The notes under the pieces were generated by a model. The model made no database searches. It was not told where the DNA came from and saw only the letters and a list, made by a program, of their open reading frames with translations. 64,000 bases of DNA from Dendrolimus kikuchii (taxonomy: Eukaryota; Arthropoda; Insecta; Lepidoptera; Lasiocampidae). Positions 1 through 11,003 of the stretch are shown here, piece after piece (the stretch's first letter is position 1; each line of letters starts with the position of its first letter). The stretch is taken from NCBI GenBank assembly GCA_019925095.2, contig CM034388.1:28588934-28652933 (forward strand), in the 5' to 3' direction. The position numbers and the translations under genes were made by a program.

Positions 1-68
1 AGTCGCCTCTTACGACAGGCCGCCCGGCCGCAGGAAATTGTATTCTTTCTCCGTTCCTGCACGGATAC
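1..68 (-). repeat. B-repeat, 5' part cut by window edge
   Basis: Matches the gtcgcctcttacgacaggc to cctgcacggat end shared by all B-repeats in the window. The rest lies outside the window. Confidence 0.85.
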
Positions 69-794
69 AATTATTACAATTATCTCTGTCGTTTCCTTCT
101 TGAACCTTCTATTCCAGAGCTTTCGCTCATCATCTATCCCCTTCTATCTTTTCCTTTCAGAATCTTCTACGTTTTTCTAAAACTTCTTCAACCATCTAGA
201 TTGTTGCACCATCACTCGCCATAATATGTTTTAAATAATAAGACGATCTACACGAGAACTATGTACAATAGTTAGTGTGATCGTCTGTTGACAGAATTCA
301 ATAAACATTCTACTGAACTTAAATGTCTTCAAAGAGCCTCTAACTTGACATTTTTTTCGCAGACTATCACAAAATTACTTTTGCGGTTCCTTTTATTAGT
401 CAGTTGTTGGTCCGTTTATTGGATGAACAGATTTAGGGGGAGTTCTAAGTTTGTTTTTTTTTAGAAGAAAAAGCGATTCGGTTTTTGTGACGAATCGGGA
501 CCACACAAGTTGATACGCATCGTGTTAGACTGATTCTATTTGCTTTTGGATATTTTGTATTATCATTTACCCTTGGATCATTTTAGCTCCTTATCCCGTG
601 TAAACCCCTAACATTTCCGGGGATAAGATATTCATTTCCGGTTATTGAGGAAAATCTATAGAAAGCTTCATAGGAGTTAGTGATTTCCAAAGGAAATTCG
701 TTTATGGAAAGATTCCTTCAAATTTCAACATATTATTTTAATTTTAATTTAATTTAATAGCTGTTAATTTTAAAATGTTGTATGGTATCTTTAT
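69..794. other. no recognised feature
   Basis: AT-rich, no long frame, no match to the repeat families seen elsewhere in the window. Confidence 0.5.
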
Positions 795-851
795 ATGAGT
801 ATTTTATTGCCTGAAATAAAGTCGTTATTATTATTGTATGTGTTTAAAGAC

Positions 852-1113
852 GATGAAAGAATGACTAAACAGATATACAATGCAAAAGTGGATGGATGCA
901 GAAGTCGTGGAAGGCCACGACACACCTTCCATGATCAAATTGATCGTGTACTAGCAGAAGGTGATGTCAGGAGCCTTAAGAACAGACGAGCTTGCATGAC
1001 AAGAGTTATGAATGTCAAAGAGGCAAGTGAGGTGTGTAAGAATAAGCCTAAATGGCACTCTGTTGTTCGTGCCTACCCCGCAAGGGCATCTGGCGTGAAG
1101 TTATGTATGTATG
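852..1113 (+). mobile_element. ATGT-LINE 3' end, 5'-truncated
   Basis: Encodes the end of a non-LTR retrotransposon reverse-transcriptase protein. Readable residues include DERMTKQIYNAKVDG, GRPRHTFHDQIDRVL and SLKNRRACMTRVMNVKEAS. The coding end is followed by the ATGT-rich tail. The probable TSD is tgtttaaagac at 841-851 and tgtttacagac at 1114-1124 (one mismatch). Protein similarity suggests the RTE-like 'endonuclease-reverse transcriptase' group common in insects; the clade is inferred. Confidence 0.8.
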
Positions 1114-1120
1114 TGTTTAC

Positions 1121-1740
1121 AGACCACGGGCGATAAAAATGCCCCGGACTTTTAAAGGGCTTGCGTGGGGCCATGGGGAGACCAACACGTAGAGTCCCCT
1201 TGATAAATTTAATCTAAATGTGGCGTGACACTGACCGGCGGTTATCCCTCTACACCACATCATAATGCACCCAAGGACAAGCCCCAGCCAGTGTAGGACT
1301 ATTATGGGAAATGAGAACAAAAAGTACCGGGCTATTGGGGTGAACTGCTAGTGGTACTAGGGGTCTGGGAATATGGGGACTATGGCGTCTACCCGTCGCA
1401 GTATTCGGGGAACATGGAAAAATGGGCACACGGTGACTCGCCACTCCCTGGGCCCCAAAAAGTGCCATAGAAGACAGGGGCAACATGGGTGTGAGCGGCT
1501 AAGGGGTGTCGAGAGGTGGGTTGCAGGTTCAACAAAGCTACTTCCGACGTTAGGCCATTTATCACTTCCACCTCTGGACTTTGAGTCTTAGCTCTCTCGA
1601 TCTCCACTCCGTGCCGGCTGGCTAAGGCAAGCACGGAGGCGGGGGCCTCGCCTTGGCCCCCGGAGTCAGGTACGAGGTGTGGCTACTCACCTAAGGCTTC
1701 GCCACAAAGCCCGCCTGCGGGTTTATCATTATTATTAAAC
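1121..1740 (+). mobile_element. GC-rich composite non-LTR-like element
   Basis: Starts gaccacgggc and stays closely similar for about 270 bases to the reverse complement of 57228-56950 (shared phrases: gcttgcgtggggccatgg, gtggcgtgacactgaccggc, tgctagtggtactaggggtc). After about 1395 it differs from that copy and ends in a GC-rich segment before an ATT-rich run. Base composition is far above the surroundings. No complete protein is visible. Likely a retroelement untranslated region; R1-type is possible but unproven. Confidence 0.5.
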
Positions 1741-2283
1741 AATTATGTCAATGAATTCCTCCACGATATTTCTATGTCAATATTTTTCTTAAATTTAACG
1801 TAACAACGATCTTATAAAGGAATCGATAAATTTTCAATCAGATATATTTTTTGCCTAATGCAATTCGAAAGTAATCCATCTGACGTCATATTACGAGTGG
1901 GTCTCATAATTCTCGGTCCTTGAGTCTTTATTCTCTGCAGCACGTAGCCATTCCTTGTCGATATCGCATTTACAAATGAAATAGTGAAAGTTAATTTTAC
2001 AAATCTTGAAGATAAGATGGCTCTAATAAAACAATATGGCAGCGGTATTGCGACTCTTTATTGTCTGTGTATAAAATATACAACTACCCACAATTTATAT
2101 ACATCGTATTTCCCCCCTTTTTATTACAGCAAAATAAAAGTAAAAGAAAAAAAAATTACATGAGTTAAAAAACAAGTTTACAATATTACATAGAATATTA
2201 AGTAACTATTTAACAAACTCGTACTTATAACATGAAAAAAAAATCATTTCCCAAGCAAGATCTTAAAATCATTTTGAATGTAT
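1741..2283. other. no recognised feature
   Basis: AT-rich sequence with no supported gene or repeat. Confidence 0.5.
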
Positions 2284-2304
2284 GAAAATTCACTTTGAAT
2301 ATAT

Positions 2305-2321
2305 GTATACATACATACATA

Positions 2322-2395
<74 letters not shown>
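2305..2395. repeat. compound microsatellite
   Basis: (TACA)n runs into (AC)n and then (TA)n. It abuts the end of an E-repeat, whose AT-rich terminus probably seeded it. Confidence 0.9.
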
Positions 2396-2396
<1 letters not shown>

Positions 2397-2530
2397 CTTT
2401 GCACACTTATAGTTTATATAGAGAAGGAGTGCAGAATGCTAATATTTTTTTTAAATTATGCATAAAAAATACATTAAATCGATAAAAAAAACATTATACA
2501 CACTACTATGTATTTGACACACACGTCAGG
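2396..2530 (-). repeat. E-repeat, partial
   Basis: Reverse complement of the 3' half of the element at 36375-36733, sharing tatagtttatatagagaagg, the aaattatgcataaaaaatac stretch and the gtatttgacacacac block. Confidence 0.75.
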
Positions 2531-2985
2531 AACCTTGGTTCTCTAAGGACGGTATTAGATGGTTCATTTCTTTCATTCAATTTGTATGAATCAACCACAT
2601 TGATACATTTTCATTGTATATGGTCATGACTCTTCAGTTCTGTGCTTTTCAATCAAATTGATTCAGTCTTGTTAATCCCTCTAATATCAGCATAAAGATA
2701 TCCTCGTTTTGGAAAGATATCACACGTACGTACGTTTTTTGCAAGGAGTTTTTGTAACAGAGAATAGGATCCGGATTGTATCAACATCGTATGAAACAAT
2801 CATAAATCCATATTTTTATACAACGTATTTACAAGTAAGACATAAAATATTTTGAACATAGCAAGAAACTTAAACTGGACTATTTAAGTTGTTTTGTAAA
2901 TTTTTGATTATTATTTTACGATATATAGCTGTTTATTTGAATAGTTATTTGGGAATGTGCATGTACTATTAGATTCTACGACTTA
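2531..2985. other. no recognised feature
   Basis: AT-rich; holds only a short acgtacgtacg run near 2725. Confidence 0.5.
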
Positions 2986-2989
2986 GATT

Positions 2990-3310
2990 TTATCCGTGCA
3001 GGAACGGAGAAAGAATACAATTTCCTGCGGCCTGGCGGCCTGTCGTAAGAGGCGACTAAACAACCCACAGCCAGGTGGTAGGGCGTTCGCCCGACTGGAC
3101 GGCTACCACCCCTGGTCTAGAGTATGCCGCCATAACAACCTTGTGTTGTGTTCCGGCATTAGGGACCAGGTTCCAGTCTCCTTTAAGAGAGCAGCAGCGC
3201 ATTTGTAACAGTTTTGGTGTTGCAAATGTCCATAGGCGATGGTAACCGCTTTCCTTTAAGTGGGCCGTCTGCCTGTCTGCTGAACTCCTGCAATAAAAAA
3301 TATAAAAAAG
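2990..3310 (+). repeat. B-repeat, full length
   Basis: Reference-length copy. It begins tatccgtgcaggaacgg, passes gtcgtaagaggcgac and ends ctcctgcaataaaaaa. The A-rich end fixes the strand and implies retrotransposition. The 3' part (gatggtaaccgctttcc, then gggccgtctgcc) resembles the ends of lepidopteran CR1/Jockey-type LINEs, so this is either a LINE 3' end or a SINE using that tail. No tRNA-like head is visible. Confidence 0.8.
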
Positions 3311-3486
3311 ACTCGGTAATCTACGAGAAAAATTACTGTAACATACAAAAACACGGCATTTTTTAAATGTTGTAATATCATAAATATAGTAGTTTTTGTA
3401 ACTTATTTTTAATGGTCGTTGGTGATTTACGATTTTATTACCTTCATTTTAGTTTAGTGCACCACCAAAACCGTATAATTTTTCTT

Positions 3487-3632
3487 AGACACTCGGTTGC
3501 CTGGATGAGATCGCTATAAGCGATAAAACCGCCCGTTGTTCTAATTTAAATGTCTAGACTTAAGTTTGTGGTGAACAATAAAGAGTTTTCATTCATTCAT
3601 TCATTCATCGATTCATTCATTCATTCATTAAT
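3487..3632 (+). mobile_element. CATT-LINE 3' tail
   Basis: Reads gttgcctggatgagatcgc, then agcgataaaaccgcc, then gtgaacaataaagagttttc and (ATTC)n. Related copies lie at 14592-14715 and 63404-63545. It contains the conserved ATCGC/GCGAT hairpin near 3509-3523. Only the non-coding tail is present. Confidence 0.75.
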
Positions 3633-3771
3633 TTAAAAACAGAAGAATAGACGGGTGTAATTATTGATATGATATATGATATGATAACAAGTTCGACATC
3701 CGTTACGATTTTTAAATGTTAAACCGTATGAAAATTTGTTATAAAAATCTTATTGTTAAGAAGTCTTACTT

Positions 3772-4080
3772 TTTTTTTGCATGAGTTCAGGAGATAGGCA
3801 GACGGTTCACCTGATGGAAAGCGGTTACCATCGCCTATGGACATTTGCAACACCAAAGGTGTTACAAATGCGCTACTGCTCTCTTAAGGGAAACTGGAAC
3901 CTGGTCACTAATGCCGGAACACAAAACAAGGTTGTTATGGCGGCATACTCTTGACCACGGATGGTAGTCATCCAGATGGGCAAATACCTTACCACCTGGC
4001 TATGGTTCGTGTTGTCGCCTCTTACGACAGGCCTCCCGGCCGCAGGAAATTGTATTCTTTCTCCGTTCCTGCACGGATAA
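3772..4080 (-). repeat. B-repeat, near full length
   Basis: T-rich left end then gcatgagttcagg, ending cgttcctgcacggata. A few bases diverge but no large deletion is seen. Confidence 0.85.
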
Positions 4081-4162
4081 TATACGCGTCCCAACAGACT
4101 GTTTTCTATTGAATATAGCGTATCATTGCACTTGTATTGTTGTAAAATATATATATATATAT

Positions 4163-4440
4163 ACTAGCGGCCCGGCGCGGTTTCACCCGCGCTCTGTCCC
4201 TATGCCGTGGTATATAGCTTCATATTATATAGCCTACTAGCTGTCCCGGCAGACGTTGTTCTGCCCTGAAGAAATAAAACTTAGAACCCGATTGCAGCGC
4301 CACCTACCGGGTCCAAATGTAACCTATCCTATCTTTCAAGTTGGATCAAACTGCACACGGTGTGAAAATTTGATTAAAATCGGTCAAGTAGTTTAGGAGT
4401 CCATTGAGGACAAACATTGTGACACGAGATTTATATATAT
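4163..4440 (+). repeat. two CTAG-type repeats in tandem
   Basis: A fragment starting ctagcggcccggcgcggttt (4163) is followed by a C-repeat starting ctagctgtcccggcagacgt (4237). The C-repeat carries the agcgccacctaccgg block and the aaaatcggtcaagtagttta block and ends in AT-rich DNA. Confidence 0.7.
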
Positions 4441-4442
4441 TA

Positions 4443-4445
4443 AGA

Positions 4446-4531
<86 letters not shown>

Positions 4532-4532
4532 T
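4443..4532. repeat. (AT)n microsatellite
   Basis: About 90 bases of nearly pure AT at the AT-rich end of the preceding C-repeat. Confidence 0.95.
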
Positions 4533-5079
4533 AGGAATAAACAATGCCACTACTAATGTCTGTCAAATGTTTCATGTCAATAATTTGTAGTTGTGGTGAA
4601 TTTTTTTCTGAATACGTCTCATATTGTGAAGATTTATGGTAATTTTTGGTAGAATATTAATCAGTAACCATAAACGGAAAGTTGGTTTGTTTGCTCCCCA
4701 TTTTCGACCTTTTGCGGCAACAGGAGCCTTAACAGGTTATACTAAAATTTGAGCGTTTTGTACAATTGTATGTATAAACTTAACAAGGGTGCCCATAAGA
4801 AGTGATTCAACATAAGTGAGAACTTATATGCCGTAATGACATGTTATTACATTCATTATAACATTCCCGGATGGCCCTTTTTTTCCTATATCCAACCCAT
4901 TATGTGTTTATTAACTTTTTCAAATATTAAATGACTTTGATTTATGTGATATCTCTTACATAAATAAGAAAATCATTAGCCAATACAATGATGGTCTCCT
5001 TTACGTCTGTTTTAGGGGCCCTCGTGCAAATTTACGTTGCTTTTGAACAAATTCTTATCCTCTCTTATCCTATCTTTTT
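4533..5079. other. no recognised feature
   Basis: AT-rich; no repeat family member or exon-like signal found. Confidence 0.5.
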
Positions 5080-5080
5080 A

Positions 5081-5320
5081 TCCGTGCAGGAACGGATAAA
5101 GAATACAATTTCCTGCGGCCGGGCAGCCTGTCGTAAGAGGCGACAAAACAACCCACAGCCAAATGGTAGGGTATTTACCCGACTGAACGGCTACCTTCCC
5201 TGGTCTAGAGTATGCCGCCATAAGTCCATAATAACCTTGAGTTGTGTTTCGGCATTAGTGACCAGGTTCCAGTCTCCCTTAACAGAGCAGCAGAGCATTT
5301 GTAACGCCTTTGGTGTTTCA
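5081..5320 (+). repeat. B-repeat, 3' end replaced
   Basis: Starts normally but stops after gcctttggtgttt. It then joins 5321-5410, which reads tttaaatcggtccagtcgtt and aggtacaaacagacatac, the end of a different repeat class. The usual A-rich tail is missing. Confidence 0.75.
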
Positions 5321-5410
5321 TTTAAATCGGTCCAGTCGTTTCGGAGATTAGCAGGTACAAACAGACATACAAACAAAAAAACAACAAAGAAACAACAAAA
5401 TTGAAAAAAA

Positions 5411-6030
5411 TCTAAATTAGTTCTATTTCACTTCTTACATCCCCCTGACTTGGTTTTTAGCATTTTTTTCATTGTACAGAGATTCGACCTCTACAGTTTT
5501 ATTATATTTATAGATTAAAAGGTAACAAAGAAGTTTTATCAATTGCTTTTTTTATTTAGAATTCTGTTGTATTTTATTTTACATTTTTTAAAACTTTTTA
5601 TTTATTTTACTGGCTATTACTATAAAGATTTATTTTCATAACCTAACCTGCTGTTTAAAATCTTTGGTGATTTGATATTTATTTGTATACGGAACCATCT
5701 TCTGTAAATTCCTTCTGGCTGGTACGCCTTTTTCCTCACAAATGACGCCTTAATGAGACAGGTTGATGTGTGACCGACGTCCCTCCTCTCGTGATTTGAC
5801 TTGTTTGACCAACAATAAAAACGCGGCTTTATACAAATGATAAATCACTAAACCCCCATGACACATTATGATTCACTGGCTTTGGTGCTGCTTTAGAATC
5901 TGTTCCTAAGGTCCTCCTCAAGGGTAGCACAAGGAGCACTTTTTGTACCGATATTATAAAAATGAGTCCTAATATTGTATTTTCATCAAAGCTTTCCACA
6001 TGATTTCTCTATAGTAACAATCTCGGCAGC
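5411..6030. other. no recognised feature
   Basis: AT-rich, no supported content. Confidence 0.45.
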
Positions 6031-6039
6031 AAGCAAAAA

Positions 6040-6340
6040 GCAAAAGCAAGGCAGACGGTCCACCTGATAAAAAGCGGTTACCGTCGGCTATTCACGTTTT
6101 CAACACCGGAGATGTCACCAACGCGCTGCCGGCTTCGAAGAAATTTTATGACACCCTTTAAAAAAACCTATATTATAGCGCTGTAGGAAAACACGGCTTG
6201 ACTCATTCCAAATTCCCAGGGTGCACAAGAGAAACGTTCTATAGAATCGTTGCGTACAAGAGCGAAGCGGCTCTAGGAAGTGCGGACGAACGCCTAGCTG
6301 ATGGCGAGAGGAGGAAGAGAAAAGAGCTGATGGAGAGATA
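6040..6340 (-). repeat. old LINE 3'-end relic
   Basis: Contains ggcagacggtccacctgat and aagcggttaccgtcggct, like the poly(A) end of B-type elements, followed by GC-richer sequence around aagcggctctaggaagtg. Too decayed to classify. Confidence 0.4.
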
Positions 6341-6504
6341 AAAGTACCCTATCTTCAATCTCGTGGGAAAATTATATAGAGTAAACTATACTAATATTGG
6401 CACCATAATTGGCAACGTGTCAATTTATTCAAGATATTAATAATCTTAAAATAATATTTTCTTTATTATTTAGCCTTACAAAAATATAATAATACATTAA
6501 CAAG

Positions 6505-6904
6505 TGACGCTCGCGGACCGCGTTCGTAATACCGAAGTAAGAAAGAGAGTTGGTCTGAAAGAGAGTGTCGGGGTGAAGGTAAGGAAAGGAATGCTCCGGT
6601 GGTTCGGGCATGTGGAAAGAATGCATGATGAAAGAATGACTAAACAGATATACAATGTAAAAGTGGATGGATGCAGAAGTCGTGGAAGGCCACGACACAC
6701 CTTCCATGATCAAATTGATCGTGTACTAGTAGAAGGTGATGTCAGGAGCCTTAAGAACAGACGAGCGTGCATGAAAAGAGTTATGAATGTCAAAGAAGCC
6801 ACTTGCTTCTTTGACATTGTAGGTGTGTAAGGAATAAGCCTGAATGGCGCTCTGTTGTTCGTGCCTACCCCACAAGGGAACTGGCGTGAAGTTATGTATG
6901 TATG
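6505..6904 (+). mobile_element. ATGT-LINE 3' end, 400 bp
   Basis: The frame from 6504 reads TLADRVRNTEVRKRVGLKES, then RKGMLRWFGHVERMHDERM and the GRPRHTFHDQIDRVL block. The conserved LRWFGHVERM motif is typical of the C-terminus of insect endonuclease-reverse transcriptase LINEs. It is bounded by an exact 12 bp TSD, tacattaacaag, at 6493-6504 and 6905-6916. At 6786-6818 a 19-base inverted duplication breaks the frame. Confidence 0.9.
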
Positions 6905-6916
6905 TACATTAACAAG

Positions 6917-7552
6917 CAGTCAATAATTTTGAGAGCAACAATGACGTAGTTTACCTTACTTATGACAATATTTATGAACACAACATTGTTAAAGCCATTA
7001 AGATACAAATTAAAAAACAACAAAATAAACTCGTAGTTGTAAAATAACATTTTCTATTACGGCTAGACCTCAAATAAGCTGGGTATGACAAACTTATTTG
7101 AAAAAGTAAATATAATTTTAAAAAAATCGATATAATAGTCCTTCAAAAACTGCTTATCGACTCTTGTTTAGTCTAACTTTCGTTAAAGCTATTTTCGAAG
7201 CTTTACCATCTTCAGAATTTTTTACCACTGTTCAAAAGTAGGAAGGAGATAAATTGTTACGACTGTATATATCTCCATCTATTAACTTACGTTTTTCCGA
7301 AAGTGTTTACGTTACCTTAAAACATATTGAAAACGTAATATCCTCTTTGAGTCCAATTTCTACTAACACTAGGCTAGTACATTATTCAATCGGATCTGAT
7401 CGAAAATCTGTATAATCTCAAATTCTCGAGCTACCGTAAAAACAAAACAAAAATCAAAGCAACAAGTGCACCCGACATTCTATCCTATGGCAGGTCTTAA
7501 ATTTATGATACCGTTCTAATCCATCTTCTTTAATCTTCGATTTACATTCCAG
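6917..7552. other. no repeat recognised; possible intron end
   Basis: AT-rich. The last 50 bases are pyrimidine-rich (ttctaatccatcttctttaa) and end ttacattccag, a good splice acceptor for the exon candidate that follows. Confidence 0.4.
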
Positions 7553-7746
7553 GTTTTGTAAATAGAAATAATGTTAAGTGGTTAAACAGAGCAGGCAATG
7601 GACTGGTTCGTTTCGAAATTGGTGATGTAGTGAGTGCGATTCCATTTTACGACTACGGGTGCTCTGCAGGACATAAAGGTTGGTATTTGGAAAACAAGGT
7701 CTTTGAAAAGGGTGTCCATGTGTTTTGTATGTACATGAGAATTTAA
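7553..7746 (+). CDS. candidate terminal exon, product unknown
   Basis: After a strong acceptor (ag at 7551-7552) an open frame of 63 codons (phase 1 entry) runs to a TAA at 7744-7746. It reads FVNRNNVKWLNRAGNGLVRF, then EIGDVVSAIPFYDYGCSAGH and KGWYLENKVFEKGVHVFCMY. The composition is protein-like, unlike the repeat-derived frames nearby, but I recognise no family. A second frame starts at the ATG at 7753 (MRVKYFSFGIFILGISLRVQ, signal-peptide-like) and runs into a transposon at 7954, so the local structure is uncertain. No upstream exon was identified. A chance frame or an old element remains possible. Confidence 0.3.
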
Positions 7747-7953
7747 TCTGATATGCGTGTAAAGTATTTCAGTTTTGGCATATTTATCTTAGGAATCTCC
7801 TTACGCGTGCAAGGTGTGGAACGATGTCCGTTCCATAGTTTTTACAGAGTGCTACAAACTCGAGATGATTTTTACGGCTTCCTTGAAGAGGCCCGTCATA
7901 GAGGCTGTACAAATAGTCTAGACGACTTAGACAACGCAACAACTCTCTTGCAC

Positions 7954-8724
7954 AAGGTGCTCTTACACGGGCAATTTTTGGAGCAATTATTACTTGGCAA
8001 AAGTAATGGATCAATCTGGTGTAATTAAGTGGAGTACATACATACATAACTTCACGCCAGTTCCCTTGCGGGGTAGGCACGAACAACAGAGCGTCATTTA
8101 GGATTATTCCTTACACACCTCACTTGCTTCTTTGACATTCATAACTCATGTCTTGCACGCTCGTCTGTTCTTAAGGCTCCTGACATCACCTTCTGTTAGA
8201 ACACGATCAATTTGATCATGGAAGGTGTGTCGTGGCCTTCCACGACTTCTGCATGCATCCACTTTTGCATTGTATATCTGTTTAGTCATTCTTTCATCAT
8301 GCATTCTTTCCACATGCCCGAACCACCGGAGCATTCCTTTCTTTACCTTCACCCCGACGCTATTAAGTGGAGTAATTAAAATTTGGCAATTGTTTCGGGA
8401 ATATTGCTACTAATTGCTTCATATATTCCACGTATCTCAACGTCGGCACGTAAGTTGCCAAATATCCAATCGGATTGGAATTTTTTTGACAATTTTCTTT
8501 CTATTTTGTTTGTACTTATAACTTCGTCTCGTTTTCCCAAGAGTAACAAGCTGGCGGCAGGGGCGAGGGGTGCCTAATTTTTTAAGTTGCTCCATATTGC
8601 ATGGCATTGTGTGGCCGTATCTCAACAACAGCTTGCTTGCAATTGCTTGATATATTCGTGACGCCATAGTTGACGAGAATTAACCGGGATTGAGCAATTT
8701 TAGTTGCTCGTGTAAGAGCACCTT
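7954..8724. mobile_element. TIR element (MITE-like) split by a LINE
   Basis: Ends match as inverted repeats: aaggtgctcttacacg at 7954-7969 and its exact reverse complement at 8709-8724. The similarity continues inward as gcaattttt and agttgctc motifs. Without the inserted LINE and its duplicated target the element is about 430 bp, too short for a transposase, so it is non-autonomous. No clear TSD was found, so the superfamily is left open. Confidence 0.6.
8037..8361 (-). mobile_element. ATGT-LINE 3' end inside TIR element
   Basis: 325 bp copy with an exact 13 bp TSD, attaagtggagta, at 8024-8036 and 8362-8374. It interrupts the TIR element, so it is the younger insertion. Confidence 0.9.
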
Positions 8725-8764
8725 TAGTAGTGTTGTAGCTACCTAAGAATGACTATAACCACTT

Positions 8765-8900
8765 ACCATCAGTTGGACCGTGTGCCTATTTTTCTTTATT
8801 GTCTGAAGCTGGCAAACAAGAAAACAGTCCATCTCATGGAAAGTAGTTATCGTCGCCTATAGACGTTTATAAGACCAGGAACGATACCAACTCGTTGCCC
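8765..8900 (-). repeat. diverged B-type / LINE 3' end
   Basis: accacttaccatcagttgg with gaccgtgtgcc (opposite strand) adjoins a degraded atctcatggaaagtagttat copy. Two old LINE ends appear to meet here. Confidence 0.45.
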
Positions 8901-9488
8901 CTCTCTAGGATTGAATGTATGGGGGAGACAGAATGGATAGAATAGAAGGGTAGGACAATAAGGGAGATGGTATATAGATTGATGAGATGGGAATGAGATA
9001 GAGGAGCGTGAGGAATGGGCTACCGGAATTCTCATTCACCGTACGAAAGGCAATCAGCTTAAGGCTAACTATTTCATGCTGGCTTTCTTTCATTTGCCTA
9101 TAAGCAAATAAAAAATTGAGGTTGTAGCAGCGAGAGGTGACTTAAATGATATTTCAGATGGCAGAGAGTAGTATTCACTGTCGAGTGCTGATGAGGAATG
9201 AAGTAACGGCAACCTTATGTACAAATATTAACAAGTCGTCTAGCTAGTACAATACATAGCACAATGTGTGAGCATGACGGATAATGTGCGAGCGAGATAG
9301 AGCAGCTATTAATATGGGCGCTCCCGTGTTGCGCTAGCCAGGGCCATATCTCCGTTGTTCGCTGCGACGACTGGATGTGTGCAGCTCCCATAACGTTTGT
9401 GTTAAGATATTCTACAAGTAAGACCACGGTTCTGTATGTCTTAACTTGAATCACTCCCCTACTGACGGTTTTTCCACAGTGCCAGAAT
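8901..9488. other. no recognised feature
   Basis: Moderate GC in 9290-9390, no conserved coding frame or repeat recognised. Confidence 0.45.
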
Positions 9489-9489
9489 T

Positions 9490-9800
9490 TTTATCCGTGC
9501 AGGAACGGAGAAAGAATACAATTTCCTGCGGCCGGGCGGCCTGTCGTAAGAGGCGACTAAACATCCCACAGCCAGATGATAGGACATTTTTCCGACTGGA
9601 TGGCTACCACCTCTGGTCTAGAGCATGCCGCACAAACAACTTTGAGTTGTGTTCCGGCATTAGTGACCAGGTTCCAGACTCACTTAAGTGAGCAGCAGCG
9701 CATTTGTAGCACCTTTGGTGTTGCAAATGTCCATAGGCGATGGTAACCGCTTTCCATCCAGTGGGCCGTCTGCCTGTCTGCTGAGCTCCTGCAATAAGAA
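9490..9800 (+). repeat. B-repeat, full length
   Basis: From tatccgtgcaggaacgg to ctcctgcaataag plus A-run; well preserved. Confidence 0.85.
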
Positions 9801-10133
9801 AAAAATTAACATAACATTATTGTTTTGTAAAAAGGCGTTAAATAATTGGGATATTGTCCTAGAAACATAACAACCGATGCTCAAAGTACAGGTCCTGAGG
9901 TGAAGTCGGCACGGCGGTGATACGCGATACGGAGCGGTGTCAGAGGCCGCGGCTCCCGTATTGTTTGATACACACGATACAAAGCGCAACGCGACCCGTT
10001 TGCTTCGAGAATTGAACTATCGCAAATAACAGGACAAACAACATACTCGAGTCTCAAATGACAAAGGATTTTTATTTTAAAAATTGTGCCTCCGTCTAAT
10101 ATTTGAATTAGGAGGTGGAAAATTCCATAGTTT

Positions 10134-10408
10134 TTTTTTATACTGCTGCACAGTTCAGCAGACAGGCAGACGGCCCACTTGATGGAAAGGTGCTACAAAT
10201 GAGCTGCTGCTTTCTTAAGGGAGACTGGAACCTGGTCACTAATGCCGGAACACAACTCAAGGTTGCTATGGCAACATACTATAGACCAGGGATGTTAGCC
10301 ATCCAGTCGGGCAAATGCCCTACCGGCTGTGGGTTGTTTTGTCACCTCTTACGACAGGCCATCCGGCCGTAAGAAATTGTTATCTTTCTCCGTTCCTGCA
10401 CAGATAAA
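10134..10408 (-). repeat. B-repeat with internal deletion
   Basis: Starts after a T-run, goes from ttgatggaaagg directly to tgctacaaatgagc, missing about 45 bases that the full copies hold between these points. Ends cgttcctgcacagata. Confidence 0.8.
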
Positions 10409-10502
10409 ACCATACTGGTAAAACTTAAAAAAACGTTCCACGAAATTTTAAGATATTGGGTATTTTTGTTTAAATACATTTTAATGGTTCTACATACATA
10501 CA

Positions 10503-10991
10503 TACATAACTTCACGCCAGTTCCCTTGCGGGGTAGGCACGAACAACAGAGCGCCATTTAGGCTTATTCTTACACACCTCACTTCCTTCTTTGACATTCA
10601 TAACTCTTGTTATGCACATTCGTCTGTTCTTAAGGATCCTGACATCACCTTCTGCTAGTACACGATCAATTTGATCATGGAAGGTGTGTCGTGGCCTTCC
10701 ACGACTTCTGCATCCATCCACTTTTGCATTGTATATCTGTTTAGTCATTCTTTCATCATGCATTCTTTCCACATGCCCGAACCACCGGAGCATTCCTTTC
10801 CTTACCTTCACCCCGACACTCTCTTTCAGACCAACTCTCTTTCTTACTTCGGTATTACGAACGCGGTCCGCGAGCGTCACTCCGCAGATTTTGCGCAGTG
10901 CTCGCATCTCGACCGCGTTTACTCTACTTTCATGCTCTCTCTTCCATACCCAACTCTCGCTTCCATACGTGAGCGTAGGTCCAGCACCGCG
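10503..10991 (-). mobile_element. ATGT-LINE 3' end, 489 bp, frame open
   Basis: The best-preserved reading frame of the family, stop at 10512-10514. It includes MRALRKICGVTLADRVRNTE and LRWFGHVERMHDERMTKQIY and ends KWRSVVRAYPARELA. Upstream residues belong to the reverse-transcriptase C-terminal region. The exact TSD ttaatggttcta lies at 10491-10502 and 10992-11003. The unbroken frame suggests a fairly recent insertion. Confidence 0.92.
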
Positions 10992-11003
10992 TTAATGGTT
11001 CTA

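Noticed and set aside
2282..4575. Frames made of Tyr-Ile repeats.
   Set aside because: They translate (TA)n microsatellites.
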